From: an uncultured Pelagibacteraceae bacterium
GTDB lineage: Bacteria; Pseudomonadota; Alphaproteobacteria; Pelagibacterales; AG-422-B15
DNA: 64,000 nt
Direction of reading: 5' to 3'
Assembly (NCBI GenBank): GCA_902577765.1
Contig: CACHAK010000002.1
Coordinates: 1-64,000 of the forward strand
Below the pieces are notes generated by a model. That model did not search any database, was not told where the DNA came from, and saw only the letters and a program-made list of their open reading frames with translations. A program made the translations under genes and the position numbers. Position 1 is the stretch's first letter; each line of letters begins with the position of its first letter. This document shows, in pieces, positions 17,697 to 27,490 of the stretch.

Positions 17697-18914
17697 ATGA
17701 ATAAAATGAAAATAAAAAATCTAATTATATCTGTCGTTGTAGCTTTAGGCTTCACTGTAACTTCTTCAGTTGCAGACGGTCATAAGTACACTGTGGATAG
17801 TTCAAACTATACTGAATATACAGATATGTTATCACCTGGTCAGATTACTATGTTTTCTGCCTATCCTGATACATATAAAATAAACGTATACGACAATAGT
17901 GGCGCTTGTCAGATACCGCCTGAGATTAAAGCTATCTCCCAAAGTAATGGTACACTGATAAATGATAACGAAGGTTTTGAAGTCGCTAATGTGGGTCAAG
18001 TTCCTTTCCCGAACCCTACAGAAGCTCAACACTTTATTTGGAACATGAGATTGAATTCAAGTTTAGTGTCATCAGTTTTCCGTGTTGCTACGTCAACAAA
18101 CGTTCAGGCTGATGGGTCTATAATTGTTGGACAACAAGAAACTAATATTGTGTTTCCAAGAAACCCAAGCACCGTTTCTCAATATGCCGATAAAAATATT
18201 TACGCTATGTTCATGCAGAAAAACTTGGGTCCACCAAGATCAGCAGGAACGACTACGCTTGTTCATGACTTTATAGACAGTTACGTTCAACCTCGTAAAG
18301 CTTGGCAGTACAACCCTGCAACTAGACGTGTAAGAAGAGCGCCTGACATTACTTATGATACGGTTCTTCTAGCTGGTGGTGGTATTGTTGTTGTTGACCA
18401 ATATGGTGGATTTAATGGAGCTCAAGACAAGTATGACTGGAACTATGAAGGCAAGAAAACAATGATCGTGCCTGCAGCCAACGAAGCGCTTGCGGAGAAT
18501 GCAATAGAGACAACTCACTCACAATATCATTTAAATCCTGATTATGTTCGTTATGAAGAAAGAGATGTTCATATTGTTCATGCTCAATTAAAGCCAGGTC
18601 AAAGACATCTTTATGCATCAAGAACATTCTATATAATGGATGATGATTTTTATAACTTATCTATTATGGATGCTTATGATGATAATCAAGAACTTATGAG
18701 ACACCAAATTGGAACAATGGTTACAGGTATTGAAGGAACAGAGGCTAATGAGTGTAATATTCAGGGAGAATTTACATTTGACTTTGCGACCAGAACATAC
18801 ACTGGTAACAACCAATTAGGTTCTGGTTTCAGTACAGTACCAACTATCTATAACGGTGAAGAAAAGCCTGCTAGCTTTTTTACGCCCGATGGTTTAAGAC
18901 GATACGCTAGGTAA
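17697..18914 (+). CDS. DUF1329 family periplasmic/outer-membrane lipoprotein-like protein
   Basis: This 405-residue protein has a signal peptide (about 1-26, ending 'SSVA') without a lipobox. DUF1329 members have a LolA/LolB-like open beta fold that can hold a lipid; that is family knowledge. Recognisable stretches are 'QYADKNIYAMFMQKNLGPPRSAGTTTL' (split over about 160-190) and 'PATRRVRRAPDITYDT'. It starts 18 bases after the DUF1302 stop, behind an AGGGAAAGG ribosome site, and is closed by the terminator at 18938-18980. The pair very likely works together at the outer membrane. Confidence 0.88.
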   Translation: MNKMKIKNLIISVVVALGFTVTSSVADGHKYTVDSSNYTEYTDMLSPGQITMFSAYPDTYKINVYDNSGACQIPPEIKAISQSNGTLINDNEGFEVANVGQVPFPNPTEAQHFIWNMRLNSSLVSSVFRVATSTNVQADGSIIVGQQETNIVFPRNPSTVSQYADKNIYAMFMQKNLGPPRSAGTTTLVHDFIDSYVQPRKAWQYNPATRRVRRAPDITYDTVLLAGGGIVVVDQYGGFNGAQDKYDWNYEGKKTMIVPAANEALAENAIETTHSQYHLNPDYVRYEERDVHIVHAQLKPGQRHLYASRTFYIMDDDFYNLSIMDAYDDNQELMRHQIGTMVTGIEGTEANECNIQGEFTFDFATRTYTGNNQLGSGFSTVPTIYNGEEKPASFFTPDGLRRYAR

Positions 18915-18937
18915 AGTACTTATCTTTTGCTTTCTTT

Positions 18938-18980
18938 AATTTAAAACCCGACTTGAAAATTTTAGGTCGGGTTTTAAATT
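18938..18980 (+). terminator. strong stem-loop terminator after the DUF1329 gene
   Basis: The arms 18938-18952 and 18966-18980 form a perfect 15-bp stem with the GC core ACCCGAC/GTCGGGT, a 13-base loop, and an A/T-rich base. The core is followed by TTTT. It ends the DUF1302-DUF1329 transcript. It also settles the next gene's start: a TTG at 18953 lies inside this hairpin and is unlikely to be used. Confidence 0.8.
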
Positions 18981-18991
18981 TAATATGGGCT

Positions 18992-20122
18992 ATGAAAACA
19001 AAATTTCTCATTATAATTTTTAATTTGTTCCTTTTAACAAATTTATCTTTTTCTTCACAATTTAATTATGGAACAGAATTTGCTGCAAAATCTCCCAATG
19101 CACATAAAGCATTAATTAATGCATTAGAGAAGTCTGGGGATAGAATCTTTGGTGTTGGCGTGCATGGGATTATTATTTATTCAGACGATGAGGGAGAAAC
19201 ATGGACCCAAGCCGAGGAAGTGCCATTTAAAAAAACATTAACTGACATAAGTTGTCCAACTCGGAATAAATGTTGGGCCACAGGTCATGATGCCACAATT
19301 CTTCACTCATATGATGCAGGTGAAACGTGGCAAATACAGTATCAGGATGCAGAATTCGATGCACCACTCCTCTCAATTCACATGTATGACGATTATGAAG
19401 GTGTTGCTATAGGAGCGTTTGCATTATCACTTAGAACAGCAAACGGTGGAATTAGTTGGGATTATTTATTTATTGACGATGATGAATTCCAACCTCATCT
19501 CAATTACACATACGGAGATAATCAAGCTTGGAGAAAGTCAGCTCAAAATGAAGGATATGCAGTTGGAGAGCTTGGTAAATATTATGTAACGGATGATCGT
19601 GGATTGAATTGGCTTGCAATTGAAACGGGTTATATAGGCTCATATTGGTCAGGTATTAAAGTGGATGAAGGTCAATCATTGTTACTCGGTATGTCAGGAA
19701 ATATTACAATTGCTACACTCTATGAGTTAAACGATCCAGTTCCTCCCGATAAAGCAACTGCAATAGCATGTTATGAGTCTGGATATTATCGTGGAGACTG
19801 TAAGGTATACGCCTTTGAAGATCTATTTATAGGCACAAAAAATAGTTTAACCAATGCCGACTTATTAGACGATGGAAGAATTGTTTTAAGTGGAAACGGT
19901 GGCGTAATAAGTATTATTGATATGGTAAGAGAAAAAAATATAAAAACATGCGTTCGTTCAGATCGTTTAAGCAATACGTCTGTTATTCCATTAAGTATTG
20001 ATACTTTCTTAATTGCTGGTGAACAAGGTATGCGTAAACACAGTATGAAAGAGTGTTATCAAAACTTTGTGTCAGAGGACTCTACTTCGCAAGATGCTTT
20101 TTACGAAATTAGTATCAATTAA
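18992..20122 (+). CDS. YCF48-like Asp-box (BNR) repeat protein, secreted
   Basis: The ATG at 18992 gives 376 residues with a good signal peptide (ending 'NLSFSS'); the longer frame from TTG 18953 would begin inside a terminator. Asp-box motifs recur: 'SDDEGETW', 'SYDAGETW', 'TANGGISW' and 'TDDRGLNW', typical of the YCF48/Hcf136 beta-propeller. In bacteria, YCF48-like proteins often lie between DUF1329 and MMPL/RND genes, where their job is unknown. Here the stop codon abuts the SDR start with no spacer, so the two are translationally linked. Confidence 0.8.
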   Translation: MKTKFLIIIFNLFLLTNLSFSSQFNYGTEFAAKSPNAHKALINALEKSGDRIFGVGVHGIIIYSDDEGETWTQAEEVPFKKTLTDISCPTRNKCWATGHDATILHSYDAGETWQIQYQDAEFDAPLLSIHMYDDYEGVAIGAFALSLRTANGGISWDYLFIDDDEFQPHLNYTYGDNQAWRKSAQNEGYAVGELGKYYVTDDRGLNWLAIETGYIGSYWSGIKVDEGQSLLLGMSGNITIATLYELNDPVPPDKATAIACYESGYYRGDCKVYAFEDLFIGTKNSLTNADLLDDGRIVLSGNGGVISIIDMVREKNIKTCVRSDRLSNTSVIPLSIDTFLIAGEQGMRKHSMKECYQNFVSEDSTSQDAFYEISIN

Positions 20123-20893
20123 ATGACCAGAGTTGCAGGTAAAGTAGCCATCATCACTGGTGCAGCTTCCGGCTTGGGATATGCTGCTACCATCAAATTG
20201 ATGAATGAGGGAGCGAAGGTTATGCTTTCAGATATCAATGAGGATGTCATTAACAGTATGCCTGAGAGACTTAATGATTTTAGTAAGTCTCAGTTTAGCA
20301 CATTTGTTCATGATGTAACTAATGAAGATTCTTGGATTGAATTAATTGAAAAGACTGAAAATGAATTTGGTCAATTGAATATTCTTGTTAACAGTGCAGG
20401 AATAAGTCTTGGAGCTGATATTGTGTCTACTGAGTTTGATGTATGGAAAAAGGTACATCAGGTAAACCTTGACAGTGTTTTCCTTGGTTGTAAGTATGCA
20501 ATTCCTAAAATGAGTAAATCTGGACAAGGATCTATTATTAATATCTCTTCAATATCAGGAATTGTTGCAGGCTGGAATACAGCTGCTTATAATTCTTCTA
20601 AAGCTGGAGTTCGTTTACTAAGTAAGTCTGTAGCTCTTTACTGTGCAAAAAAAGGCTATGATGTGAGATGTAATTCTGTTCATCCAGCATTTGTAAATAC
20701 ACCTATTCTAGATCCAATTAAACAAGCCTTTGGTGCGGATGAAGCTGTAGCAAAACTCGCACGTCAAATTCCAATGAATAAAATTGGTGATACAGATGAT
20801 GTATCATATGCAATTTTGTATTTGGCATCAGATGAGAGCAAATTCATGACAGGAACAGAAATTGTTCTTGATGGCGGTTTAAGCGCGATGTAG
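20123..20893 (+). CDS. short-chain dehydrogenase/reductase
   Basis: Classical SDR of 256 residues: cofactor motif 'TGAASGLG' at 12-19, D37 at the end of the second strand (favours NAD over NADP), 'NSAG' near 90-93, and catalytic S143, Y156, K160. The best general match is to 3beta/17beta-hydroxysteroid or cyclopentanol dehydrogenase-type SDRs, but the substrate cannot be read from the sequence. Its zero-base junction with the YCF48-like gene suggests it acts on a compound handled by the DUF1302/DUF1329 system; this is inference. Confidence 0.85.
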   Translation: MTRVAGKVAIITGAASGLGYAATIKLMNEGAKVMLSDINEDVINSMPERLNDFSKSQFSTFVHDVTNEDSWIELIEKTENEFGQLNILVNSAGISLGADIVSTEFDVWKKVHQVNLDSVFLGCKYAIPKMSKSGQGSIINISSISGIVAGWNTAAYNSSKAGVRLLSKSVALYCAKKGYDVRCNSVHPAFVNTPILDPIKQAFGADEAVAKLARQIPMNKIGDTDDVSYAILYLASDESKFMTGTEIVLDGGLSAM

Positions 20894-20909
20894 TTTCATT
20901 CTTGAGACT

Positions 20910-21605
20910 ATGAAAACAAAAAAAGCATTAATGATTGTACATCAACCTCGATCCAGCACTGGAGATGTAGGGATGAAATTACGCGAAAGAGGTTATGAAC
21001 TTGATGTGCGAAGACCGGTAATAGGTGAAAAGCTTCCTCAATCGATGAATGAGCACGATGTTGCAGTAATTTATGGAGGACCTCCAAGCGCTAATGATAA
21101 TTTAGATTACATTAAGTATGAAATTGAATGGATTTCAAAGGCATTGTCTTCTAACAAGCCATTTCTGGGTATTTGTCTGGGAGCACAAATGCTTGCAAAA
21201 AATTTGGGAGGCACCGTTCAACGCGCTAAAGACCATCAATTTGAAATTGGTTTTTATGATATAAAACCTACTGGAGATGGTCACAAAATATTTCAAAACC
21301 AAAAGACTTTTTTCCAATGGCATAAAGAGGGATTCATTGCCCCTAAATCCTGTGATCTTTTAGCAATGGGTGACACTTTTCCTCAACAAGCATTTAATTA
21401 TAAAAATGCAGTTGGTATACAATTTCACCCTGAGGTTAATCTTAAAATGCACTTAAGGTGGCTATATTATGCGGGTTATATGCTCAGAGAAAAGGGTGCA
21501 CAAAAACGTCATTATCAAATGCAGCAACGACTTAGTCATGGAAAAAAAATCAATATGTGGTTAGACTCTTTTTTAGATAATTACTTTCTTATAGATAAAT
21601 CATGA
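20910..21605 (+). CDS. class I glutamine amidotransferase-like protein
   Basis: The 231-residue protein resembles stand-alone GMP-synthase-type amidotransferases. The catalytic triad is visible: nucleophile C89 in 'GICLGAQ', H173 and E175 in 'FHPEV'. No synthetase partner domain is attached, so what it amidates or hydrolyses is unknown; gamma-glutamyl hydrolase activity (as in PuuD-like proteins) is possible. It follows the SDR by 16 bases and overlaps yggT by 4, placing it in the middle of a YCF48-SDR-GATase-yggT-folD unit. Confidence 0.85.
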   Translation: MKTKKALMIVHQPRSSTGDVGMKLRERGYELDVRRPVIGEKLPQSMNEHDVAVIYGGPPSANDNLDYIKYEIEWISKALSSNKPFLGICLGAQMLAKNLGGTVQRAKDHQFEIGFYDIKPTGDGHKIFQNQKTFFQWHKEGFIAPKSCDLLAMGDTFPQQAFNYKNAVGIQFHPEVNLKMHLRWLYYAGYMLREKGAQKRHYQMQQRLSHGKKINMWLDSFLDNYFLIDKS

Positions 21606-21895
21606 ACTCACTCATAATTCTCTTTGACCAAATTATAAATCTTTACACCTGGGTATTGATCATTAATGTGATATTCAGTTGGTTAATTGCAATGAGTATT
21701 TTTAATACTCAGAATAGAATTATTATTGCAATTTATTTTGGAACAAAACGACTAACAGATCCTCTTCTTAATCCAATTAGAAATTTTCTTCCAAATCTAG
21801 GAGGGATTGATATATCGCCAGTAGTCTTAATTCTGATCCTTTACTTTATAAGAAACTTACTTTACGAATATTTCTACTTAGGAATACCTATTTAA
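21602..21895 (+). CDS. YggT family membrane protein
   Basis: The 97-residue protein has two hydrophobic membrane helices separated by a short basic stretch with '[22 protein letters not shown]', split here at about residues 58-80, the YggT signature. Family members are small inner-membrane proteins of unclear function, linked in some bacteria to osmotic stress and in others to cell division or photosynthesis complexes. It overlaps the amidotransferase stop by 4 bases (ATGA) and ends 2 bases before folD. Confidence 0.9.
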   Translation: MNSLIILFDQIINLYTWVLIINVIFSWLIAMSIFNTQNRIIIAIYFGTKRLTDPLLNPIRNFLPNLGGIDISPVVLILILYFIRNLLYEYFYLGIPI

Positions 21896-21897
21896 AT

Positions 21898-22782
21898 ATG
21901 TCAGATGCAAAAATTATCGATGGAAAAGTAATTGCGGCTGATCTTAGAGCTGAAACAGCCATCAAAGTTGAAGATTTTAAAAGTAAATTTAACAAAACAC
22001 CAACTCTTGCTGTTGTACTTGTAGGTGAAGATCCAGCAAGCCAAGTTTATGTTAATACAAAGTCTAAAATGGCCAAAGAGATAGGAATGGATGTTGAGGA
22101 TCACTTTCTCGATGTCACAGTGTCTGAGGAAAAGCTTTTGGAATTAATTGACAAGCTTAATAATGATCAAAAAGTAAATGGAATTCTAGTCCAATTGCCA
22201 CTTCCAACACATATTGACTCAAGGGCTATTATTGACGCAATTGATCCAGTAAAAGACGCTGATGGTTTTCATGCTATAAATGTTGGCAGAAATTCAATAG
22301 GAGGTGACTTGTTGAGTAAAACCTTTACTCCATGCACACCACTTGGATGTTATTTAATGCTTAAGAAAAGTATTCCTGATTTAAAAGGGATGCATGCTGT
22401 AATTATTGGACGATCTAATATTGTTGGTAAACCAATGGCGCAACTACTTCTTGAGGAGTCATGTACGGTAACAATAGTTCATTCTAAAACCAGAAATATT
22501 GAAGAAATTACAAAACAGGCTGATATTGTTGTTGCTGCAGTTGGACATCCCTTAATGGTTAAAAAAGATTGGATTAAAGAAGGAGCTGTAGTGATTGATG
22601 TTGGTATTAATCGAGTAGACCATCCAGATAAACCTGGCAAAACAAAGCTAGTTGGAGATGTTGATTACGATGATGTATTCAGTGTTGTGTCAGCAATTAC
22701 ACCCGTCCCTGGCGGTGTAGGTCCAATGACAATTGCATGTTTATTAAAAAATACGGTTGATGCTGCATTTAGGCAGCAATAA
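21898..22782 (+). CDS. folD: methylenetetrahydrofolate dehydrogenase/cyclohydrolase
   Basis: Bifunctional FolD (294 residues, normal length) interconverts 5,10-methylene- and 10-formyl-tetrahydrofolate with NADP. Seen: '[13 protein letters not shown]' with the catalytic Lys, 'QLPLPTHID', the nucleotide-binding '[14 protein letters not shown]', and '[12 protein letters not shown]'. It is the last gene of its unit; a weak 5-bp hairpin (GTGAC 22800-22804/GTCAC 22812-22816) lies 17 bases after the stop. Confidence 0.96.
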   Translation: MSDAKIIDGKVIAADLRAETAIKVEDFKSKFNKTPTLAVVLVGEDPASQVYVNTKSKMAKEIGMDVEDHFLDVTVSEEKLLELIDKLNNDQKVNGILVQLPLPTHIDSRAIIDAIDPVKDADGFHAINVGRNSIGGDLLSKTFTPCTPLGCYLMLKKSIPDLKGMHAVIIGRSNIVGKPMAQLLLEESCTVTIVHSKTRNIEEITKQADIVVAAVGHPLMVKKDWIKEGAVVIDVGINRVDHPDKPGKTKLVGDVDYDDVFSVVSAITPVPGGVGPMTIACLLKNTVDAAFRQQ

Positions 22783-23073
22783 TTAATGAAATAAGTAAAG
22801 TGACCTAAAATGTCACAATAATAAATTACATATCACTTCAATAGTAGCTGTTAGAACAATGAAAATTTATGATTTTTTATTTTTTTTAAAATTGTTTTCT
22901 ACATTGCAAGTGACCAGTTATGTCTTTTTACAATATTAATAAATCAAATAAAATATTAACAAGTATGTTTATTTGTTAATATCTTTTATTTTCATAATAT
23001 TGACCTTAAGACAGAATCTTCAATAATCACATTAAGCTACAATTTTGTAGTGAATTAAAAAATAGGAGAATAA
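22783..23073. other. 291-base AT-rich gap with an inverted repeat
   Basis: This is the longest gap in the window. It holds the weak folD hairpin and, at 22953-22962/22973-22982, a perfect 10-bp inverted repeat (ATATTAACAA/TTGTTAATAT) with a 10-base loop followed by CTTTTATTTT. The repeat may be a terminator or an operator for the HNH gene. The only ORFs here are short and very A/T-biased; I see no gene. Confidence 0.5.
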
Positions 23074-23541
23074 ATGACTAAATCTAAAGCTTTTAAAGAA
23101 GCTAAGGCTTTACTAAATACTGATGACCTTCTACCTACGTTAAATAGAATTTATTATAATTTAATAGATGCAACTGTTTTGCGTAAAGACTTTGAGGAAG
23201 CAAAATACCTTTTAGAAGAAGGAAACCGAATTGCGAATAAATTGGATTATAATACTTATCTTAAATCTGATTATTGGCAAGTTTTTAGAAGCACGATTCT
23301 TCATGCCTACACTAAATGTGACATGTGTAATAATAAGAGTAATGTTGTGCATCACTCAAATTATAAGGGTGTATTATTTAGGGAGAGGCTTGGTGAAGAT
23401 GTAAGACAGTTATGTTTTAGCTGTCATGATGATCTGCATAATGGAGGGGTAAAGGGGCGAATTTATAGCCCTTGTAACCCACCATGCTCTATCGAAGACG
23501 ATGAGCAAGATGAGTTACATTGTCTTACAAAGTTAAATTAA
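23074..23541 (+). CDS. HNH-type zinc protein
   Basis: The 155-residue protein has a helical N-terminal half and an HNH-like domain: C82/C85, the 'HH' pair H93-H94, then 'LCFSCHDDLH' with C114, C117, H118 and H122. That spacing matches the common 'vHH-Y...LC..CH...H' HNH subfamily, so nuclease activity is plausible. A tail with three more Cys residues (C134, C138, C150) follows. It has a good AGGAGA ribosome site and stands alone between two hairpins. No methylase, integrase or phage gene is nearby. Confidence 0.65.
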   Translation: MTKSKAFKEAKALLNTDDLLPTLNRIYYNLIDATVLRKDFEEAKYLLEEGNRIANKLDYNTYLKSDYWQVFRSTILHAYTKCDMCNNKSNVVHHSNYKGVLFRERLGEDVRQLCFSCHDDLHNGGVKGRIYSPCNPPCSIEDDEQDELHCLTKLN

Positions 23542-23589
23542 CTCAAAATGGCTACAATTAAAATTAAATTTTGATTGTATCCACAGAAT

Positions 23590-23619
23590 TGTGAAAGCAG
23601 CTATTTGGCTGCTTTCACA
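23590..23619. terminator. 12-bp hairpin between convergent genes
   Basis: Arms 23590-23601 and 23608-23619 (TGTGAAAGCAGC/GCTGCTTTCACA) form a perfect 12-bp stem with a 6-base loop. It sits between the convergent HNH gene and argG and can end both transcripts. The U-rich run on the plus strand begins only about 10 bases after the stem, so efficiency is uncertain. Confidence 0.65.
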
Positions 23620-23630
23620 GCGCAATATGT

Positions 23631-24824
23631 TTATTTTTTTTCTCTTAATCTAAGAGCATTTAATTTTATAAAACCCTCAGCATCTTTTTGAGAGTAAATG
23701 TTATCCGTCTCAAATGTTGCCAGATTTGGATTGTACAGGCTTAAAGACGACTCCCTTCCTGTAATCATTGTATTACCTTTAAAGAGTTTAAGTCTTACTT
23801 TACCCTCCACTTTTTCTTGTGATTTATCAATCATTGATTGCATCATCTCTCTTTCAGGTGAGAACCAATAGCCGTTGTAGACAAGCTCGGCATATTTAGG
23901 TGCTAACTCGTCTTTCATATGCGCAGCCTCTTTATCAAGTGTAATACTCTCTATTGCTCTATGTGCGTGATAGAGAATGGTTCCACCAGGAGTTTCATAA
24001 ATTCCTCTAGATTTCATTCCAATGTATCTATTCTCAACAAGATCAACTCGTCCAATTCCATGTTTTCCACCTAGCTCATTAAGAGATCTTAATATTTCAA
24101 ATGGCGTTAAAGCCTTTCCGTTAAGTGCGCAGGCGTCACCTTCTTTAAATTCAATCGTTATTTCTTCTGCTTTATCAGGCGCCTCTTCAGGTGAAACACT
24201 TCTGGTATAAACATAATCAGGCGCTTCGACCCATGGATCTTCAAGAACCTTTCCTTCTGCTGAAGAGTGTAAAATATTTTCATCAATGCTAAATGGTTGT
24301 TCCCCTCTTTTATCTTTTGCTATTTCAATCCCGTGCTTATCAGCGTATTCAACAAGTGACGTTCTTGATGATAAATCCCATTCTCTCCAAGGACTGATTA
24401 TTTTTATATCAGGTTTATGATAATAGTAGCCTAACTCAAATCTTATTTGATCATTTCCTTTTCCTGTTGCACCATGCGATACTGCATCAGCATTAATCTG
24501 ATTTGCAATTTCTATTTGTTTTTTTGCAATCAACGGTCGAGCAATCGATGTTCCAAGTAAATAATAGCCTTCATAGAGAGGATTGGCTCTAAACATTGGA
24601 AAAACATAATCACTCACAAATTCATCTTTAAGGTCTTCGATAAATATTTCTGTAGTTCCTTGCTTTTCAGCTTTCGCTTTGACTAAATCATAGTCTTCAT
24701 CCTGACCTAGATTTGCTGTAAAAGTTGCTACTTCACATTGATACGTTTCTTTCAGCCACCTTAAAATGACTGATGTGTCCAAACCGCCTGAGTATGCAAG
24801 AACAACTTTATTTATTTTATCCAT
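23631..24824 (-). CDS. argG: argininosuccinate synthase
   Basis: ArgG joins citrulline and aspartate in arginine synthesis. The N-terminal P-loop 'AYSGGLDTS' and the later '[13 protein letters not shown]' are diagnostic. I prefer the ATG at 24824 (397 residues, starting '[14 protein letters not shown]') over an upstream in-frame GTG at 24839, because family members start close to the P-loop. With this start it overlaps the rlmN stop by 8 bases. Length and motifs are normal. Confidence 0.95.
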   Translation of the reverse strand: MDKINKVVLAYSGGLDTSVILRWLKETYQCEVATFTANLGQDEDYDLVKAKAEKQGTTEIFIEDLKDEFVSDYVFPMFRANPLYEGYYLLGTSIARPLIAKKQIEIANQINADAVSHGATGKGNDQIRFELGYYYHKPDIKIISPWREWDLSSRTSLVEYADKHGIEIAKDKRGEQPFSIDENILHSSAEGKVLEDPWVEAPDYVYTRSVSPEEAPDKAEEITIEFKEGDACALNGKALTPFEILRSLNELGGKHGIGRVDLVENRYIGMKSRGIYETPGGTILYHAHRAIESITLDKEAAHMKDELAPKYAELVYNGYWFSPEREMMQSMIDKSQEKVEGKVRLKLFKGNTMITGRESSLSLYNPNLATFETDNIYSQKDAEGFIKLNALRLREKK

Positions 24825-25914
24825 TTGCTCTGAGTTCACTTTTTCTAATTTTTATACTAGAGGATTTTAACTGACCACACGCAGCCATAATATCTTGTCC
24901 CCTGGTTTTTCTAACTGGGCTTGCATAACCTGCATTTTTAATTATGTCACTAAATTTCTTGATTTCTTCCTTACTAGAGCATTCGTAAGGTGAATTAGGC
25001 CAAGGATTAAAAGGTATAAGATTTATTTTTGCAGGAATTCCAGAAATCAGCTTAACAAGTTCACGGGCGTCTTGCGCTGTGTCATTTACTCCCTTTAACA
25101 TGACATATTCAAAAGTTATTCGTTTAGAATTTTTTGATCGAGGATATTCTTTACACGCTTTTATAAGATCCTTAAGAGGAAATTTCTTATTTATAGGAAC
25201 AATATCATTTCTCAACTCATCGTTTGTTGCGTGCAAAGAAATTGCCAATCTTGAGTCAACTTCATTACCCCATTTAATAATTTCAGGAACAATGCCTGAA
25301 GTACTTAGGGTAATTCTCTTAGTAGATAACTGAATGCCTTCTCTGTCTCCCATAATTTCAGCAGCATTTTTAACATTTTCATAATTATAGAGAGGCTCTC
25401 CCATTCCCATAAATACAATATTTGAAATTTTACGATCTTTTCCATTCGGCCAATCTGAAAGATTATCCTTTGCTAAAAGAAGCTGTGAAACAATTTCACT
25501 TGAAGTTAAATTTCGAACCAGTTTTTGTGTTCCGGTAAAACAAAACTTACAATTAAGTGTGCAACCAACTTGTGATGAAACACATAATGTTCCACGATTT
25601 TCTTCAGGTATAAAAACCGTTTCAATTAAGTTGCCATCATTTAATTCCAAAAGCCATTTTTGTGTTCCGTCTTTTGATATTTGATGTGTTTTTACTTTTG
25701 GTCTTCTAATAATAAAATGATCTTTTAGTTTTTTTCTAAGGTCTTTTGAAACAGTTGTCATTTTGTCAAAATCAGTTTCACCTCTAAAATAAAGCCAATG
25801 CCAAAGCTGTTTGGATCTGAATTTTTCTTTAGTCTGTATTAAATCTTTATTAATTAAAGTTTCAGATATTTCTTTAAGACTTAATCCAATTAAGTCGATT
25901 TTATCTTCTGTCAT
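24817..25914 (-). CDS. rlmN: 23S rRNA/tRNA adenine-C2 methyltransferase
   Basis: Radical-SAM RlmN (365 residues) methylates A2503 of 23S rRNA and A37 of some tRNAs. The cluster-binding Cys residues are C118, C122 and C125 in '[12 protein letters not shown]'; C346 in 'AACGQL' is the second catalytic Cys, and '[13 protein letters not shown]' binds SAM. It starts 6 bases after the ialB-like gene's stop and overlaps argG at its 3' end. Confidence 0.95.
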   Translation of the reverse strand: MTEDKIDLIGLSLKEISETLINKDLIQTKEKFRSKQLWHWLYFRGETDFDKMTTVSKDLRKKLKDHFIIRRPKVKTHQISKDGTQKWLLELNDGNLIETVFIPEENRGTLCVSSQVGCTLNCKFCFTGTQKLVRNLTSSEIVSQLLLAKDNLSDWPNGKDRKISNIVFMGMGEPLYNYENVKNAAEIMGDREGIQLSTKRITLSTSGIVPEIIKWGNEVDSRLAISLHATNDELRNDIVPINKKFPLKDLIKACKEYPRSKNSKRITFEYVMLKGVNDTAQDARELVKLISGIPAKINLIPFNPWPNSPYECSSKEEIKKFSDIIKNAGYASPVRKTRGQDIMAACGQLKSSSIKIRKSELRANG

Positions 25915-25920
25915 TGTATT

Positions 25921-26439
25921 TTAAGAGCAGGCTTTGTCGATTGCTGCTAATGCTTTTGTAAATCCGATTAAAGAATATGTATCTGTAATTTTTGTTCCAC
26001 GACTTGAGGTGCTTTTAACTTTTACGCGTGCCCCATTTTTCATATCTTTAATGAGTTGTTTGCCGTTCTCTCCATCTGCTAACCAAGCTCTTGATTCAAC
26101 TGTAAAAAATTTATACTTACTGCTACCAATGCTCACCTCAACCATACTTTTGGGTTTAAATGTGAAGCCAGTATCCACACTCGGCTCATGAAAAGTCTTA
26201 TCATCTTTGAAATTCGTAATCATCAGAGCATGCTCGCCACGATTAAGATCTGACGGGTTTGTCGCTATCGGCTCTGATATGATATAGCAAATCTTTGCTG
26301 TACCATCTTTAAACTCTTTAGCTTGCCATGCACCACTTTTGCCAAATGAGCCCAGATGCACGACATCAATTACTGCAAAAGCACTTATTGAACTCAACAG
26401 TAAAATTGATAGAATAAGTTTGAAATTTATAAATTTCAT
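25921..26439 (-). CDS. invasion-associated locus B (IalB) family protein
   Basis: The 172-residue protein has a signal peptide (about 1-22) and the IalB-type pattern: an early Trp ('GAWQAKEF'), 'KICYIISEP', 'MITNF', and a final Cys ('DKACS') that probably pairs with the Cys in 'KICY'. Despite the name, the family is widespread in free-living alphaproteobacteria and its role in the periplasm is unknown. It is first in the ialB-rlmN-argG unit and divergent from the oxidoreductase gene, 30 bases away. Confidence 0.8.
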   Translation of the reverse strand: MKFINFKLILSILLLSSISAFAVIDVVHLGSFGKSGAWQAKEFKDGTAKICYIISEPIATNPSDLNRGEHALMITNFKDDKTFHEPSVDTGFTFKPKSMVEVSIGSSKYKFFTVESRAWLADGENGKQLIKDMKNGARVKVKSTSSRGTKITDTYSLIGFTKALAAIDKACS

Positions 26440-26469
26440 ATTCGCTAATTTATATCGAGATTCACAATT

Positions 26470-27486
26470 ATGAAAGCAATAGTTTGTAAAGAATTTGGCC
26501 CACCAAGCTCGCTAGTTTACGAAGATGTTGAGTTACCTGAACTTAAAAAAAGTCAAATACAGATAGATGTACACTCTGCTGGAGTCAATTTTCCAGATAC
26601 TTTAATTATTCAAGATAAATATCAAGTTAAGCCTCCGCTCCCTTTTTCACCAGGAGGTGAAATCTCAGGAGTCATCAGTGCGACAGGTGAAAGCGTTTCT
26701 GATTGGAAGGTTGGTGATGAGGTCGTTGCTATGATAGGCTTTGGTGGTTTTAGGGAACAAGTAATAACAAGTCCATCCAATATATTTCGAAAACCAAGTA
26801 GTATGGATTTTACCACCGCTTCTTGTTTTACATTAACCTACGGCACATCACACTACGCTCTAAAAAATCGTGGTCAGCTTAAAGAGGGTGAAAATTTACT
26901 TGTCCTAGGTGCTGCAGGTGGTGTTGGTATATCAGCTGTTGAAATTGGAAAAGCAATGGGTGCCAGAGTTATTGCTGGTGCATCTTCTGATGAAAAACTA
27001 GAAGTATGCAAAGAGTATGGAGCTGACGAAGTTATTAATTATGGAAAGTATGATTTAACCAATCGAGATCATGTGAAAGAATTTAGAGCAGAAATTTCAA
27101 AAGCAACGGGTGGTAAGGGACCCGATGTGATTTATGACCCGGTTGGAGCAGATTTCACTGAGCCCGCTTTACGAAGTATTGCATGGAATGGACGCTTCTT
27201 AGTTATTGGTTGGGCAGCTGGCTATATTCCAAAAATACCGATGAACTTATACTTAATTAAAGGCTGCTCTGCTGTTGGTGTATTTTGGGGTCAATTTACA
27301 GCTTTAGAGCCACAAGAGCATCTAGCCAATATGAACCAACTTACTGGTTGGTATGAAGAGGGTAAATTAAAGGCTCCTGTCACAGAAATTCTCCCACTCG
27401 AAAGAGGACAAGAGGCACTTGAGACAATTCTTGCGAGAAAAGCTACTGGAAAGATTGCACTAACTACTTCTTTTTATAAATCTTAA
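26470..27486 (+). CDS. zinc-independent NADPH:quinone oxidoreductase family protein
   Basis: Medium-chain dehydrogenase/reductase of 338 residues. It has the quinone-reductase style N-terminus ('VDVHSAGVNFPDTLI'-type segment near 35-50), the nucleotide motif 'GAAGGVGISAVEI' near 156-168, and no zinc-ligand Cys cluster. The substrate is unknown; enoyl-thioester or quinone reduction is typical. It is a single gene, convergent with phhB, 4 bases apart. Confidence 0.88.
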   Translation: MKAIVCKEFGPPSSLVYEDVELPELKKSQIQIDVHSAGVNFPDTLIIQDKYQVKPPLPFSPGGEISGVISATGESVSDWKVGDEVVAMIGFGGFREQVITSPSNIFRKPSSMDFTTASCFTLTYGTSHYALKNRGQLKEGENLLVLGAAGGVGISAVEIGKAMGARVIAGASSDEKLEVCKEYGADEVINYGKYDLTNRDHVKEFRAEISKATGGKGPDVIYDPVGADFTEPALRSIAWNGRFLVIGWAAGYIPKIPMNLYLIKGCSAVGVFWGQFTALEPQEHLANMNQLTGWYEEGKLKAPVTEILPLERGQEALETILARKATGKIALTTSFYKS

Positions 27487-27490
27487 TAAT

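Noticed and set aside
18953-18991. TTG start 13 codons upstream for the YCF48-like gene
   Set aside because: It lies inside a 15-bp terminator stem-loop and would spoil the signal peptide.
22859-22949. 26-codon ORF starting MKIYDFLFF in the folD-HNH gap
   Set aside because: It has no ribosome site and its Phe/Leu content just mirrors the T-rich sequence.
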